DNA from: UBA8199 sp964507045
Lineage (GTDB): Bacteria > Verrucomicrobiota > Verrucomicrobiia > Limisphaerales > UBA8199
Length of the DNA stretch: 64,000 nucleotides
Assembly: GCA_964507045.1 (NCBI GenBank)
Contig: CAZDOO010000017.1
Location: 12,084-76,083 of the forward strand
Reading direction: 5' to 3'
Position 1 is the first letter of the stretch, and each line of letters opens with the position of its first letter. Below, piece after piece: positions 24,445-34,001 of this stretch. Under the pieces are notes generated by a model. The model was not told the origin of the DNA. It did no database searches and saw only the letters and a list, made by a program, of their open reading frames with translations. The position numbers were made by a program, and so were the translations under genes.

Positions 24445-26547
24445 ATGCCTGCACTGCTAACTTATGCCGGGACCGGGCGAAACTGCATCTGCGCTGCGGG
24501 TGTCGCGCTCGTGCTGATTATCGGTTGCCTGGGATCCGCCGGGTCTTGCGGCGCGGGATTGGCGGATACCGACGAGAGAGTGGTGCCGGCGCCGCGAGCC
24601 GTCTCGGCCAATCCTTGGTACACCGGCAACCGGGAACCGCTCTTGCCCAGCCCGCTGATCAAGCTGCCGATCGGCAGCATCCAGCCGCAGGGCTGGCTGC
24701 GGCGTCAGCTCGAACTCGAGGCGCAAGGGATGACGGGCCGCCTGCCGGAGATTTCCAAGTGGTGCAAGTTCGAGGGCAACGCGTGGGCCGACCCGCAGGG
24801 CCAGGGTCACAGCGGCTGGGAAGAGCTGCCGTATTGGCTCAAGGGCTACGGCGACCTGGGCTATGTGCTGGGTGACCCTGCGATTACCAGGAGCGCCCGG
24901 AAATGGATTGAGGCGGTGCTGGCCAGCCAGCAGCCGGATGGCTGGTTCGGCCCGATCGCCAATAAGACGGGACTCAAAGGCAAGCCGGACCTGTGGCCGC
25001 ACATGGTGATGTGCAACGTGCTGCAGTCGTTCTACGAGTTCACGGGCGACGTGCGGGTGCTGCCGTTCCTAACGAAATACTTCCAGTGGTTGAACACCCA
25101 GCCGGGCGAGAACTTCGGCGCGGGTTACTGGCCCAAGATCCGGTTCGGCGACAACCTCGAGACCATTCACTGGCTCTACAACCGCACGGGCGAACCCTGG
25201 CTGCTGGACCTGGCCCGGCGCATCCACGAGAACATGGAAGACTGGACCAGCGGTGTGCACAACTGGCACAACGTCAATCTGGCACAGGGATTCCGGGAGC
25301 CGGGCGTGTATTACCCGCAGGGTCAGCAGGAGCGGTTTCTGCGCGCCGCTGAGAACAATTACGAGACGATCATGGGGCTCTATGGCCAGTTCCCGGGCGG
25401 AGGCTTTGCCGGGGATGAGAATTGCCGGCCGGGCTATACCGACCCGCGGCAGGGCTTCGAGACGTGCGGCATCGTCGAGTTCATGCACAGCTTCGAGATG
25501 CTCACCAAGGTTTCGGGCAATCCCATCTGGGCCGACCGCTGCGAGGAGCTGGCGTTCAACTCACTGCCGGCGGCGCTGACGCCGGATATGAAGGGACTCC
25601 ATTACCTGACCTGCCCCAACCAGGTGCAGCTCGACCAGGAGAACAAGTCGCCGGCAATACAAAACAAGGGGACGATGTTCTCCTACAGCCCGTGGGAGCG
25701 ATATCGCTGCTGTCAGCACAATGTCGCACATGGCTGGCCTTATTACGCGGAAGAGCTCTGGCTGGCAACGGCCGATGGCGGCTTGTGCGCTTCTCTTTAC
25801 GCCGCCAGCGAGGTGAGCGCAAAGGCAGGGCAGGGGACCTGGGTCAAGATTACAGAGCAGACCGATTATCCCTTTGGCGACACGGTTACGCTGCGAATCT
25901 CCGCTGGGCAGGCGGTGAAGTTCCCTCTGTATCTGCGGATCCCCCGGTGGTGCGGGGAGGCGTCGCTGAGGCTCAACGGCAAGCCGGTTCGGGTTGCGGC
26001 CAGGCCTCTCGCTTACGTGTTGTTGGAGCGCGAGTGGCGGGATGGCGACACGCTGAGCTTGCGGCTGCCGATGCGGGTCTCCGTGCGGAAATGGGAGAAG
26101 AACCATAACTCGGTCTCCGTGGATTACGGCCCCCTGACTTTCTCGCTGAAGATCGGCGAGCGGTGGTCCCGTAGCGGGGGCACCGAAGCCTGGCCGGAGT
26201 GGGAGGTCTTCCCCACCACCCCCTGGAATTATGGTCTGGTGCTTGATCAGCAGCGCCCCGCAAAGTCCTTCAAGGTGGCAAGGCGGAGCGGGGGCGCGTT
26301 GGTACCGGCGCAGCCGTTCACGCCGGAAACGGCGCCAATCGAGCTGCGGGTGGAAGCGCGGCGGATTCCGGCCTGGAAGCAGGATGCGCTCGGTCTGGTT
26401 GGCAAACTGCAGTCCAGCCCGGTGAAGTCCGATCAGCCGCTGGAGACAATCACGCTGATTCCCATGGGCGCAGCGCGATTGCGCATCACGGCCTTCCCGG
26501 TTATCGGGCGGGGACGGGCCCTGCGGGAGTGGAATGCGGGAGAATAA
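24445..26547 (+). CDS. GH127-like (DUF1680) beta-L-arabinofuranosidase
   Basis: The 700-aa product has a signal peptide and the DUF1680/GH127 pattern: WEELPYWLKGYGDLGYVLGD near residue 130 and the conserved double cysteine in YRCCQHN (Cys422-423), where one Cys acts as nucleophile within a zinc-Cys site. Characterised members release beta-L-arabinofuranose from hydroxyproline-linked arabino-oligosaccharides or pectic side chains. The C-terminal half is beta-sandwich. The gene ends inside the leader of the GH2 gene, so both are on one transcript. Confidence 0.85.
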   Translation: MPALLTYAGTGRNCICAAGVALVLIIGCLGSAGSCGAGLADTDERVVPAPRAVSANPWYTGNREPLLPSPLIKLPIGSIQPQGWLRRQLELEAQGMTGRLPEISKWCKFEGNAWADPQGQGHSGWEELPYWLKGYGDLGYVLGDPAITRSARKWIEAVLASQQPDGWFGPIANKTGLKGKPDLWPHMVMCNVLQSFYEFTGDVRVLPFLTKYFQWLNTQPGENFGAGYWPKIRFGDNLETIHWLYNRTGEPWLLDLARRIHENMEDWTSGVHNWHNVNLAQGFREPGVYYPQGQQERFLRAAENNYETIMGLYGQFPGGGFAGDENCRPGYTDPRQGFETCGIVEFMHSFEMLTKVSGNPIWADRCEELAFNSLPAALTPDMKGLHYLTCPNQVQLDQENKSPAIQNKGTMFSYSPWERYRCCQHNVAHGWPYYAEELWLATADGGLCASLYAASEVSAKAGQGTWVKITEQTDYPFGDTVTLRISAGQAVKFPLYLRIPRWCGEASLRLNGKPVRVAARPLAYVLLEREWRDGDTLSLRLPMRVSVRKWEKNHNSVSVDYGPLTFSLKIGERWSRSGGTEAWPEWEVFPTTPWNYGLVLDQQRPAKSFKVARRSGGALVPAQPFTPETAPIELRVEARRIPAWKQDALGLVGKLQSSPVKSDQPLETITLIPMGAARLRITAFPVIGRGRALREWNAGE

Positions 26548-26551
26548 AAAC

Positions 26552-28855
26552 ATGAGCACACGAGTGATGAATATGAAAAAGATAAACTTGTACCAGAGAA
26601 ATCTGCTTGTTGCCGGGGTCAGTCTCGCACTCTGGCTTTCTGTCCCAGGGGCTTCCCATGCGTCCTGGCGGCCGGCAGCGGGGCCGTTGAAGACGCGGTG
26701 GGCAAAAGACGTCTCGCCAGCCAACGCCCTTCCGGATTACCCGCGCCCACAAATGGTCCGGGAGGATTGGCTTAACCTCAATGGCCTGTGGGACCTGGCA
26801 ATCACCAGCAAAGAGGCCACGCGAGCCACGTTCCACGAGCAGATTCTGGTGCCCTTCCCGGTCGAGTCGGCGCTGTCCGGCGTGATGCGGCCCGTCAGCG
26901 AGAACGAGCGGATATGGTATCGGCGCACGTTTGAAGTGCCCGCCAAATGGCAGGGCCGGCGCGTTCTGCTCCATTTCGGCGCGGTGGACTACGAAGCGAC
27001 AGTGCTGGTCAATGGCCAGGAGGTGGGCCGACACCGGGGCGGTTACGACGCGTTCAGCTTCGACGTCACCGACGCCCTCAAGCCCTCGGGCGAGAACGAG
27101 TTGCTCGTAGCCGCTTGGGACCCCACCGATGCCGGCACGCAGCCTCGCGGCAAACAAATACGCAAGCCGCACGGCATCTGGTACACGCCCACCAGCGGCA
27201 TCTGGCAGACGGTATGGCTGGAGCCGGTCAATGCTGCCTACATCACCGATCTGAAGATCACCCCGGATGTGGATAATGGCGCGGTAACGGTCCAACCAGT
27301 CACAACGCCCATGCTCGGCGCATACATGGCCGAGGTCACGATCCATGACGGCCGCAAGGTGGTGTACACAGCTTCCATAACGGCCCCGGGGCAAATCAAG
27401 CTGCCAGTCAAGAACGCCCGGCTTTGGTCGCCCGAGGATCCGCACCTCTACAGCCTTACCATCAGTCTTAAGCTTGGGGGCCGTGTTGTGGACCAGGTCG
27501 AGAGCTACTTCGGCATGCGCAAGATTTCGCTGGGCAAGGACGCCAAGGGGTTCACCCGCCTCCTGTTGAACAACAAACCCTACTTCCAATTCGGCCCGCT
27601 GGACCAGGGATTCTGGCCCGATGGCCTTTACACCGCGCCCACGGACGCGGCCCTGCGCTATGACATCGAGATGACCAAGAAGCTCGGATACAACATGGCG
27701 CGCAAGCACGTCAAGATCGAGCCTGAGCGCTGGTATTACTGGTGCGACAAGCTCGGCTTGCTGGTGTGGCAGGACATGCCCAGCGGCGACAAGTATATTG
27801 GGCCAAAGGACCCGGACATTACCCGCAGCGCGGAATCCGCAGCCGCATTCGAGCAGGAACTCACCGCCCTGATCCGGGGACGCGAGAACCACCCCTGTAT
27901 CGTCATGTGGGTGCCTTACAATGAAGGCTGGGGTCAGTGGGATACCGCCCGCATTGTCGAACTGGTCAGGAAGCTCGATCCGACCCGGCTGGTGAACAAC
28001 ACGAGCGGCTGGAGCGACCGCGGCGTCGGGGATGTCAACGACATGCACAAGTATCCCGGCCCGGGGTCGCCCGAACCGGAGGCCAACCGGGCGGTGGTGC
28101 TCGGCGAGTTCGGCGGCTTGGGCCTGCCCGTTAGCGGCCACACCTGGCAGAGCCAGAAGAACTGGGGCTACCGCAGCTTTGCCGACTCCGAGGCGCTCAC
28201 GGCCGCGTACATTGATTTGGCCGCGAAGCTCTTTCCGCTCATTGACGAAAAAGGCCTCTCCGCCGCCGTTTATACCCAAACCACCGATGTCGAAATCGAG
28301 GTCAACGGCCTCATGACCTACGACCGCGCACTGGTGAAGATGGACTTGAAGAAAGTAGCCGCGGCCAATCACGGCCATTTCCCGCCACGACCCAAGGTGA
28401 CGGAACTCGTGCCGACGGCCCTCAGTGAACGCGTAACCTGGCGGTTCACTTTACAGAAGCCTGCGGAGGATTGGTTCAAGCCGGGGTTCGACGCGGGTTC
28501 GTGGAAGGAAGGCCGGGCGGGCTTCGGCACCAAGGGGACGCCGGGCGCGGTTGTGCGCACGGAGTGGAACACCGGTGACATCTGGCTGCGCCGCGAGTTT
28601 GACCTCCAAACCGGCAAGTCCGACGTCCTGCGTCTGCTGATCCACCACGACGAGGACGCCGAGGTTTACCTCAACGGGGTCCTGGCGGCGCGCGCGCCAG
28701 GATTCGCCTCGGACTACGAGAAGTTCCCGATGAATCCCGACGCCCGGGCGGCGCTTAAGCCCACCGGCAACGTCATGGCTGTGCATTGCCACCAAACCGC
28801 AGGGGGCCAGTACATTGACGCGGGCATCGTGAAGGTCGAAATCCCGAGAGAATAG
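26552..28855 (+). CDS. GH2-family beta-glycosidase, secreted
   Basis: The 767-aa product has a signal peptide (residues 10-37), an N-terminal jelly roll (VLLHFGAVDYEATVLVNGQEV, GGYDAFSFDVTD), an Ig-like domain and a TIM barrel. The acid/base is Glu458 in VPYNEGWG and the nucleophile Glu519 in LGEFGG. A further C-terminal domain (about residues 630-767) resembles a galactose-binding module. Specificity (galactosidase, glucuronidase or arabinopyranosidase) is open. The ATG at 26552 is preferred, with GGGAG upstream, over the ATG at 26534 overlapping GH127. Confidence 0.85.
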   Translation: MSTRVMNMKKINLYQRNLLVAGVSLALWLSVPGASHASWRPAAGPLKTRWAKDVSPANALPDYPRPQMVREDWLNLNGLWDLAITSKEATRATFHEQILVPFPVESALSGVMRPVSENERIWYRRTFEVPAKWQGRRVLLHFGAVDYEATVLVNGQEVGRHRGGYDAFSFDVTDALKPSGENELLVAAWDPTDAGTQPRGKQIRKPHGIWYTPTSGIWQTVWLEPVNAAYITDLKITPDVDNGAVTVQPVTTPMLGAYMAEVTIHDGRKVVYTASITAPGQIKLPVKNARLWSPEDPHLYSLTISLKLGGRVVDQVESYFGMRKISLGKDAKGFTRLLLNNKPYFQFGPLDQGFWPDGLYTAPTDAALRYDIEMTKKLGYNMARKHVKIEPERWYYWCDKLGLLVWQDMPSGDKYIGPKDPDITRSAESAAAFEQELTALIRGRENHPCIVMWVPYNEGWGQWDTARIVELVRKLDPTRLVNNTSGWSDRGVGDVNDMHKYPGPGSPEPEANRAVVLGEFGGLGLPVSGHTWQSQKNWGYRSFADSEALTAAYIDLAAKLFPLIDEKGLSAAVYTQTTDVEIEVNGLMTYDRALVKMDLKKVAAANHGHFPPRPKVTELVPTALSERVTWRFTLQKPAEDWFKPGFDAGSWKEGRAGFGTKGTPGAVVRTEWNTGDIWLRREFDLQTGKSDVLRLLIHHDEDAEVYLNGVLAARAPGFASDYEKFPMNPDARAALKPTGNVMAVHCHQTAGGQYIDAGIVKVEIPRE

Positions 28856-28861
28856 CTGCGC

Positions 28862-30124
28862 TTGAAAAGCCTCCTCTTCCTGCTCTGCGCGGTGAGCTTG
28901 GCTGCCGCCGCGCCGGCCCCGGACAGTTGCTCGGTCCGCGATTTCGGCGCCAAGGGCGACGGCAGCACCGACGATACGGCGGCCTTTCAGAAGGCGCTCG
29001 ACACCGTGGGGCGAGCGGGCGGCGGGGTGGTGTACGCCCCGCGCGGCAATTACTTCTTCGCCGGCCATCTCAAGGTGCCGAACGCCGTAACGCTCAAAGG
29101 AGCCTGGGAATCCGTCCCCTCCCACATCGGCATCCGCAACCCGGGTGCACCCAAACCCACCGACGACGGCACAACCTTGCTCGTCACAGAAAGCCGGGGC
29201 CGGGAAGACGGCCCAGCCTTCGTTACCTTGAACGACAATGCCACGCTGAAAGGCGTCGTGATCTACTACCCGGAGCAGGACCCGGCAGAGGAGCCGAAGC
29301 CCTATCCCTGGGCGATAGCCCTGCGCGGGAAGAACCCCGCCGTGCTCGCCGTCGAGCTGCTCAATCCCTACAACGGCATTGACGCCAGCCACAACGAGCG
29401 GCACCTCATCCGCGACGTGCACGGCCAGCCGCTGCGGCGGGGCATCCTGGTGGATGCCATCTATGACATCGGGCGGATCGAGAATGTGCACTTCAATCCC
29501 TGGTGGAGCATGCAGCCGCGCCTGTTCCAATGGCAGCAGCAGCATGGCGAAGCGTTCATCTTCGGCCGGAGCGACTGGCAATACGTCTTCAACACCTTCT
29601 GCTTCGGCTACCACATCGGCTATAAATTCATCCAGACTGATGCTGGGTTATGCAACGGCAACTTCCTCGGCATCGGTGCGGATGATTGTTACACTGCCCT
29701 GGTCGCAGAGCGTTGCGCTCCCATGGGCCTCCTGATCTCCAACGGCGAGTTCGTCTCCTTCCACGGCCCGGATCCGACCATGGTGCGAGTCGAAACGAAT
29801 AACGTCGGCAGCGTCCGCTTCGTGAACTGCGCTTTCTGGGGACCCTGCAACCAGATCGCCAGGATCGCGGGCAAAGGCACGGTGGGCTTCAGCGACTGCA
29901 CCTTCGTGGAGTGGGACCGAAAAAAGGAGGGCCGCCACGCACTGCAATGCGCGGGCGGAACGGTGCTCGTCCGCGGTTGCGAGTTTCAAGCTGACAAGCC
30001 CCAAATCGAGTTAGGCGAGAAGGTGCGGCGCGCGGTGATCACGGATAACATCATCACCGGCAAGCCCCGCATAGCGAACCGGAGCAAAGCATCGGTGATT
30101 ATCAATAACAACGCCGGTGATTAG
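28862..30124 (+). CDS. Pectate-lyase-superfamily right-handed beta-helix protein
   Basis: The 420-aa product starts at a TTG 6 bases after the GH2 stop and has a signal peptide (SLLFLLCAVSLAAAAPA). VRDFGAKGDGSTDDTAAFQKAL is the N-terminal signature of the Pectate_lyase_3/GH28-like fold, followed by YAPRGNYFFAG and repeated beta-helix rungs. Members act as polygalacturonases, rhamnogalacturonan lyases or epimerases; the catalytic residues are not clear here. Its place after GH127 and GH2 supports action on pectin or arabinogalactan. Confidence 0.8.
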   Translation: MKSLLFLLCAVSLAAAAPAPDSCSVRDFGAKGDGSTDDTAAFQKALDTVGRAGGGVVYAPRGNYFFAGHLKVPNAVTLKGAWESVPSHIGIRNPGAPKPTDDGTTLLVTESRGREDGPAFVTLNDNATLKGVVIYYPEQDPAEEPKPYPWAIALRGKNPAVLAVELLNPYNGIDASHNERHLIRDVHGQPLRRGILVDAIYDIGRIENVHFNPWWSMQPRLFQWQQQHGEAFIFGRSDWQYVFNTFCFGYHIGYKFIQTDAGLCNGNFLGIGADDCYTALVAERCAPMGLLISNGEFVSFHGPDPTMVRVETNNVGSVRFVNCAFWGPCNQIARIAGKGTVGFSDCTFVEWDRKKEGRHALQCAGGTVLVRGCEFQADKPQIELGEKVRRAVITDNIITGKPRIANRSKASVIINNNAGD

Positions 30125-30202
30125 CGGCATGTCGGACCTGAAAAAGAGATGGGGAATCCTAAACGGCCTTCTACTCTCTCTAATGGTTTAACTGCCTGAG
30201 GC

Positions 30203-30700
30203 ATGGAAACTGTTTACATCGAGACGACCGTCATAAGCTACCTGGTGGCCAACCAGAGCCGGGACCTTGTGACCGCTGGTCAGCAGCAAGCTACCCGCGA
30301 CTGGTGGGCGCGGCGACGCACCAGCTTCTATTGCGTGGTTTCCGAAGAGACACTGGCGGAAGCGGCACGTGGCGACGCCGCGCAAGCCGCGCTGCGGTTG
30401 GCCGCCCTGGGCGGGCTGCCCGTTGTGCCTGTCACAGGAGAGGTCGAGCGTCTGGCAATTGAGTTCCTCCACACCGGCGCCCTGCCGCCCTCAGCGCGTT
30501 CAGATGCCATCCACCTGGCGGCAGCTTCCTTTGTTGAAGCAGACTACCTGTTAACCTGGAATTGCCGGCATCTGGCTAACGCGCAAATCATCCGGCGGCT
30601 CGAACGTGAAGCGGTGCGCACGGGATGGAACCTGCCGACGGTTTGCACGCCGCCGGAGCTTATGGCAGATTTGACTTGTGGAACCCAATCCGATTCTTGA
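30203..30700 (+). CDS. PIN-domain toxin (VapC-like)
   Basis: The 165-aa product begins METVYIETTVISYL, the start of a PVC and cyanobacterial PIN subfamily in which a Glu or Asp in the YIET motif begins the acidic metal site; further acids occur in SEETLAEA and SDAIHLAAA. PIN toxins cleave tRNA or rRNA using magnesium. It is followed by the overlapping partner gene at 30678. Toxin first, partner second is the reverse of classical vapBC but usual in this subfamily. Confidence 0.8.
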   Translation: METVYIETTVISYLVANQSRDLVTAGQQQATRDWWARRRTSFYCVVSEETLAEAARGDAAQAALRLAALGGLPVVPVTGEVERLAIEFLHTGALPPSARSDAIHLAAASFVEADYLLTWNCRHLANAQIIRRLEREAVRTGWNLPTVCTPPELMADLTCGTQSDS

Positions 30701-30917
30701 AGAGATCTGGCGCGTCAAGGATGAACTGGCGCGTGAGGCCGGCAACGACCTCCACCGCCTGTGCGCAAATACGCGCCGGTGGGCGGCAACGCACCCGCAC
30801 TCCGGCCCCACCGTCGCCAGCCCCCAAGAACTGCGGCGACTGGCTGCAGAGCATGGGCTTCGTCATCCACACCCCTCGACGATGGCCTTGAACGACACGC
30901 CACCTCGCAAAGAATGA
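30678..30917 (+). CDS. Small partner (putative antitoxin) of the PIN toxin
   Basis: The 79-aa product starts with GTG and overlaps the PIN gene by 23 bases. The opening EPNPILEEIWRVKDELARE is typical of the small conserved ORF paired with METVYIET-type PIN proteins. Its stop overlaps the start of the beta-helix lipoprotein gene as ATGA, so three genes are translationally linked. An antitoxin role is inferred from pairing; no classical DNA-binding fold is visible. Confidence 0.7.
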   Translation: MEPNPILEEIWRVKDELAREAGNDLHRLCANTRRWAATHPHSGPTVASPQELRRLAAEHGLRHPHPSTMALNDTPPRKE

Positions 30918-33040
30918 CTCACCGTTATTTGTGGCTGCTGTCGGCAGTCTCAGTCGGTCTCCTTGGTTGTGCCCGACCAGGACCGCAAGCCGCTACCCCC
31001 ATCCCGGACCCCAAGCCGGCCCCGGGCGTCTTCTTCGTCGCCACCAACGGCAATGACCGCTGGTCCGGCCGGCAGCCCGCCCCGAACCGCAAGCTGGCTG
31101 ACGGCCCGTTCGCAACGCTGCCCCGCGCATTGCAGGCGGCGCGCGCCTTCAGACTGCAAACCGCCGGCATCTCCGGGCAGCCTGTCAGCATCTTCGTAAG
31201 CGGCGGCACCTACTTCCAACCACAACCCATCGCGTTGACGCCCGAAGATTCCGGCCTGGTGCTCGCCGCCTATCCCGGCGCGCAACCGGTCCTGAGTGGC
31301 GGCCGGCCCATTGCCGGCTGGCGCGAGGTCACGATCGAAGGCCGGCGATTGTGGAGCGCCGACCTTCCCGCGGACCACCGCGGCAAAGGGCTCTTCCACC
31401 AGCTTTGGGTCAACGGCCAGCGGGCCACCCGCGCCCGCCACCCCAATCGCGGCTACCTCCCCATCGCCGAACTGCCCGACAAGTCGAAAGAGTGGACGCA
31501 GGGCCATAGCCGCTTTCGTTTCCGCGAGGGCGACCTGAAAGCCTGGAACACCATCACCAACGCTGAGGTCGTAGCGATGACGCGCTGGGTCGAGTCGCGC
31601 CTGCCGATTGCCGGCGTGGACGAGAAGGAGCGCATCGTCAGCTTCAGCAAGCGTTCCGTCTTCCAACTTGCGCCCGGCGACCTCTACTGCGCGGAAGGCG
31701 CGTTCGAGTTCCTGGATGAGCCCGGCGAATGGTATCTCGACTCGGCTGCCGGCAGGCTGTTCTATCTGCCACGGCCCGGCGAAACGCTGGCCGACATTCA
31801 GGCGATCGCGCCCGTGCTGGCGCAGGTGCTGCGCTTCGAGGGCCGGCCCGAAGCCGGGCAATTCGTGGAACGCGTCACTCTGCGCGGCCTGACCTTCTCC
31901 CACACCGAGTGGCATTTCCCCTCGGACCGCCAAGCGGCAAAGGACAAGCCGAACGTCTGGCCCAATCCAACCGCCGAGGTTGGCGGCTTTGCCCAGGCGG
32001 CCATTGGCGTCTCCGGCGCCGTACATGGCGAAGGTCTGCGCCAGAGCGGGTTCGAGGACTGCCGGTTCGCGGCCCTCGGCAACTATGGCCTCGAACTGGC
32101 CCGCGGCTGCCAGTCCAACCGCGTTACCCGCTGCGAATTCACCGATCTCGGCGCCGGCGGCGTCAAGCTGGGCGAGACCCGCATCCGCGACCAGGCGGCT
32201 GAGCGGGCCCGCGCCAACGAAATCAGCCATTGCCGCCTCCACGACGGCGGCAAGCTCTTCGCAAGCGCTGTGGGCATTTGGATCGGCCAATCGCCGGACA
32301 ACCGGCTCATCCACAACCTCATTCACGACTTCTACTACACTGGCATCTCCATCGGCTGGACCTGGGGCTACGGCCCCGCCTTCGCCAGCAACAACCTCGT
32401 CGCGCTCAACCACGTCCACCACATCGGAGTGCGGTCCAGCGGCGACGGCCCGATCCTCAGCGACATGGGCGGCATCTACACCCTGGGCAAACAGCCGGGC
32501 ACCACCATCCGCAGCAACCTCTGGCACGACATCGCGGCCGTCCGTTACGGCGGCTGGGGCATCTACTTCGACGAAGGCAGCAGCGGCATCCTGGCCGAAG
32601 ACAACATCGTCTATCGCACCACTCACGGCGGCTTCCACCAGCACTACGGCGAGACCAACCTCGTCCGCAACAACCTCTTCGCCTTCGCCCGCGACCACCA
32701 GGTCCAGCGCTCCCGCCCTGAGCCGCACCGCAGTTTCACCTTCGTCACCAATATCGTCTATTTCGATTCCGGCAACCTGCTCGGCGGCGATTGGTCGAAC
32801 GACAACTACCTGATGGATTGGAACCTCTACTTCGACGCCCGCCCCGACGCCAAGCCGGATCAACTGCGCCTGGGCCCCTGCGTCTGGCAGAAATGGCAGG
32901 AGCGCGGCCACGACCAGCACTCGCTCATCGCCGACCCGCTCTTCGCCGATCCCGGCAAGGACGATTTCCGCCTCTGCACCGATTCCCCGGCTTCCCGGCT
33001 CGGCTTCCGCCCCATTGACCTGACCGGCGCCGTCCCCTGA
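30914..33040 (+). CDS. Right-handed beta-helix lipoprotein, GH141/PL-like
   Basis: The 708-aa product has a lipoprotein signal (LLSAVSVGLLGC), then FFVATNGNDRWSG and FATLPRALQAAR, the opening of secreted parallel-beta-helix carbohydrate enzymes. A beta-sandwich insert (residues about 120-280) and many helix rungs (NRVTRCEF, NRLIHNLIHDF, NNLVALNHVHHIG, GGIYTLG) follow. This organisation resembles GH141 (fucosidase/xylanase) and related lyases; exact activity is uncertain. The ATG at 30914 overlaps the previous stop, and the lipobox supports it over the upstream ATG. Confidence 0.75.
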   Translation: MTHRYLWLLSAVSVGLLGCARPGPQAATPIPDPKPAPGVFFVATNGNDRWSGRQPAPNRKLADGPFATLPRALQAARAFRLQTAGISGQPVSIFVSGGTYFQPQPIALTPEDSGLVLAAYPGAQPVLSGGRPIAGWREVTIEGRRLWSADLPADHRGKGLFHQLWVNGQRATRARHPNRGYLPIAELPDKSKEWTQGHSRFRFREGDLKAWNTITNAEVVAMTRWVESRLPIAGVDEKERIVSFSKRSVFQLAPGDLYCAEGAFEFLDEPGEWYLDSAAGRLFYLPRPGETLADIQAIAPVLAQVLRFEGRPEAGQFVERVTLRGLTFSHTEWHFPSDRQAAKDKPNVWPNPTAEVGGFAQAAIGVSGAVHGEGLRQSGFEDCRFAALGNYGLELARGCQSNRVTRCEFTDLGAGGVKLGETRIRDQAAERARANEISHCRLHDGGKLFASAVGIWIGQSPDNRLIHNLIHDFYYTGISIGWTWGYGPAFASNNLVALNHVHHIGVRSSGDGPILSDMGGIYTLGKQPGTTIRSNLWHDIAAVRYGGWGIYFDEGSSGILAEDNIVYRTTHGGFHQHYGETNLVRNNLFAFARDHQVQRSRPEPHRSFTFVTNIVYFDSGNLLGGDWSNDNYLMDWNLYFDARPDAKPDQLRLGPCVWQKWQERGHDQHSLIADPLFADPGKDDFRLCTDSPASRLGFRPIDLTGAVP

Positions 33041-33327
33041 GCCTCGCCGACCTCTTCCCCCGCTCTAGCCAGGTCCGCTTACTTGGCATGGCGGAGGCCG
33101 ACGACACCGCCGTTTGGCGGCACGCCAGAGCCGGCGCCTTTGTTTTGGTGACCCAGGACTCCGATTTCGCTGACATGGCCGCCCTCTACGGCCAGCCTCC
33201 GAAAGTCATTTGGCTCCGATGCGGGAACCAGCCGGCCAAGGTCATTGAGAAACTCCTCCGCGACCACGCTGAGGCAATCGCCGCTTTCGAGCGGGACCCC
33301 GCCGCCGCCTGCCTGGTGATCCTGTGA
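33040..33327 (+). pseudogene. N-terminally truncated DUF5615/PIN-like toxin fragment
   Basis: The frame from about 33040 gives LADLFPRSSQVRLLGMAEADDTAVW and later VLVTQDSDFADMA with PPKVIWLRCGN, the body of the DUF5615 PIN-like family. The usual start with the first catalytic Asp (FLLDQNL-type) is missing, because the frame meets a stop at 33016-33018 inside the end of the beta-helix gene. No normal start codon precedes the homologous segment except the internal ATG at 33088. It is probably a remnant joined to the lipoprotein 3' end by deletion. Confidence 0.65.
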
Positions 33328-33380
33328 CTCCACTCGGGCAGCCTTGAGCCGCTCCCCGAGACGATCTGCCTCGTTGCAGC

Positions 33381-34001
33381 TCAGGCCCCCGCCCCAGCCA
33401 TTCCCAGCTTCCACGGCCTCCAAAGTGCCACCTTCAAGCCGTGTACAACGGGTGTACAAGGGATGCTCACCGGGTGCTCATGTGTCAACCCCTTGTGCTT
33501 CCCTTGTGCATCCGGTGTACTCCCCTTGTACGCGCTTCGAGAGAACGAAGAATTGACCTCGGCGGGGGCGGCAGCGGACTTTGGGGCTGCTGAAGGCTTC
33601 GATTTCGTAACTTTCGTCTTTTCAGTTGCTTGCTGGTTTTTGGACTCGGGCGGCGGCGGGACAATCGCGCTGTAGACCCAGTCCTGGCCTTTCCAGCCGT
33701 TCTTTGTCTGGCTGGTGACGATAAAGACCTTCTGACCGGGGGCCGGTTGCCCAAACCGGGCGGTGTAGAGGTCCGTGAGGTCGCATTGGCCGTCTGTGGC
33801 CGGTCCCAACAGGCCCAGGTAATAGACCCGCCGGCGCTTCATCCGGCCCGAGCTGCAGGGCGGCTGGCCATATACCATGATGTCCTCAGTGACGGTCCCC
33901 ACATTCAGCCGCAGGCGCACGCCGGTTTCCGGGTCGTTGACGATGTCCAGCCCGGTGACGGGGTTGGGGGCGAACACGACGGGGGCGGGGGAGGCCAGCA
34001 C
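33381..34001 (-). pseudogene. 5'-truncated copy of the repeated gene at 62768-63742
   Basis: The 206-codon frame aligns with the C-terminal two thirds of the product at 62768-63742: PVTGLDIVNDPETGVRLRLNVGTVTEDIM against PVTALEAVPTEAGARLLLSVGTVSEDIM, then GQPPCSSGRMKRRRVYYLGL and KVFIVTSQTKNGW. The first 135 or so residues are absent, and upstream DNA has no related frame. The ATG at 34001 could still start a short protein. The 3' end contains the same GTGTAC-rich segment as the full-length copy. Confidence 0.75.
33441..33532. repeat. GTGTAC-rich palindromic segment in the truncated copy
   Basis: Several gtgtac hexamers and the words ggatgctcaccgggtg and ccccttgta recur, parallel to 62867-62959. 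The palindrome here is less perfect than in the full-length gene. Confidence 0.65.

Noticed and set aside
26501..28378. 625-codon open frame on the minus strand
   Set aside because: Antisense of the GH2 gene, whose catalytic glutamates and signal peptide prove the plus-strand frame.
30950..32920. 656-codon open frame on the minus strand
   Set aside because: Antisense of the beta-helix lipoprotein gene, with no recognisable domain.
33441..33532. CRISPR-like array from repeated gtgtac words
   Set aside because: Repeat words are short, unevenly spaced and palindromic, without constant repeats and unique spacers; no cas genes are present.
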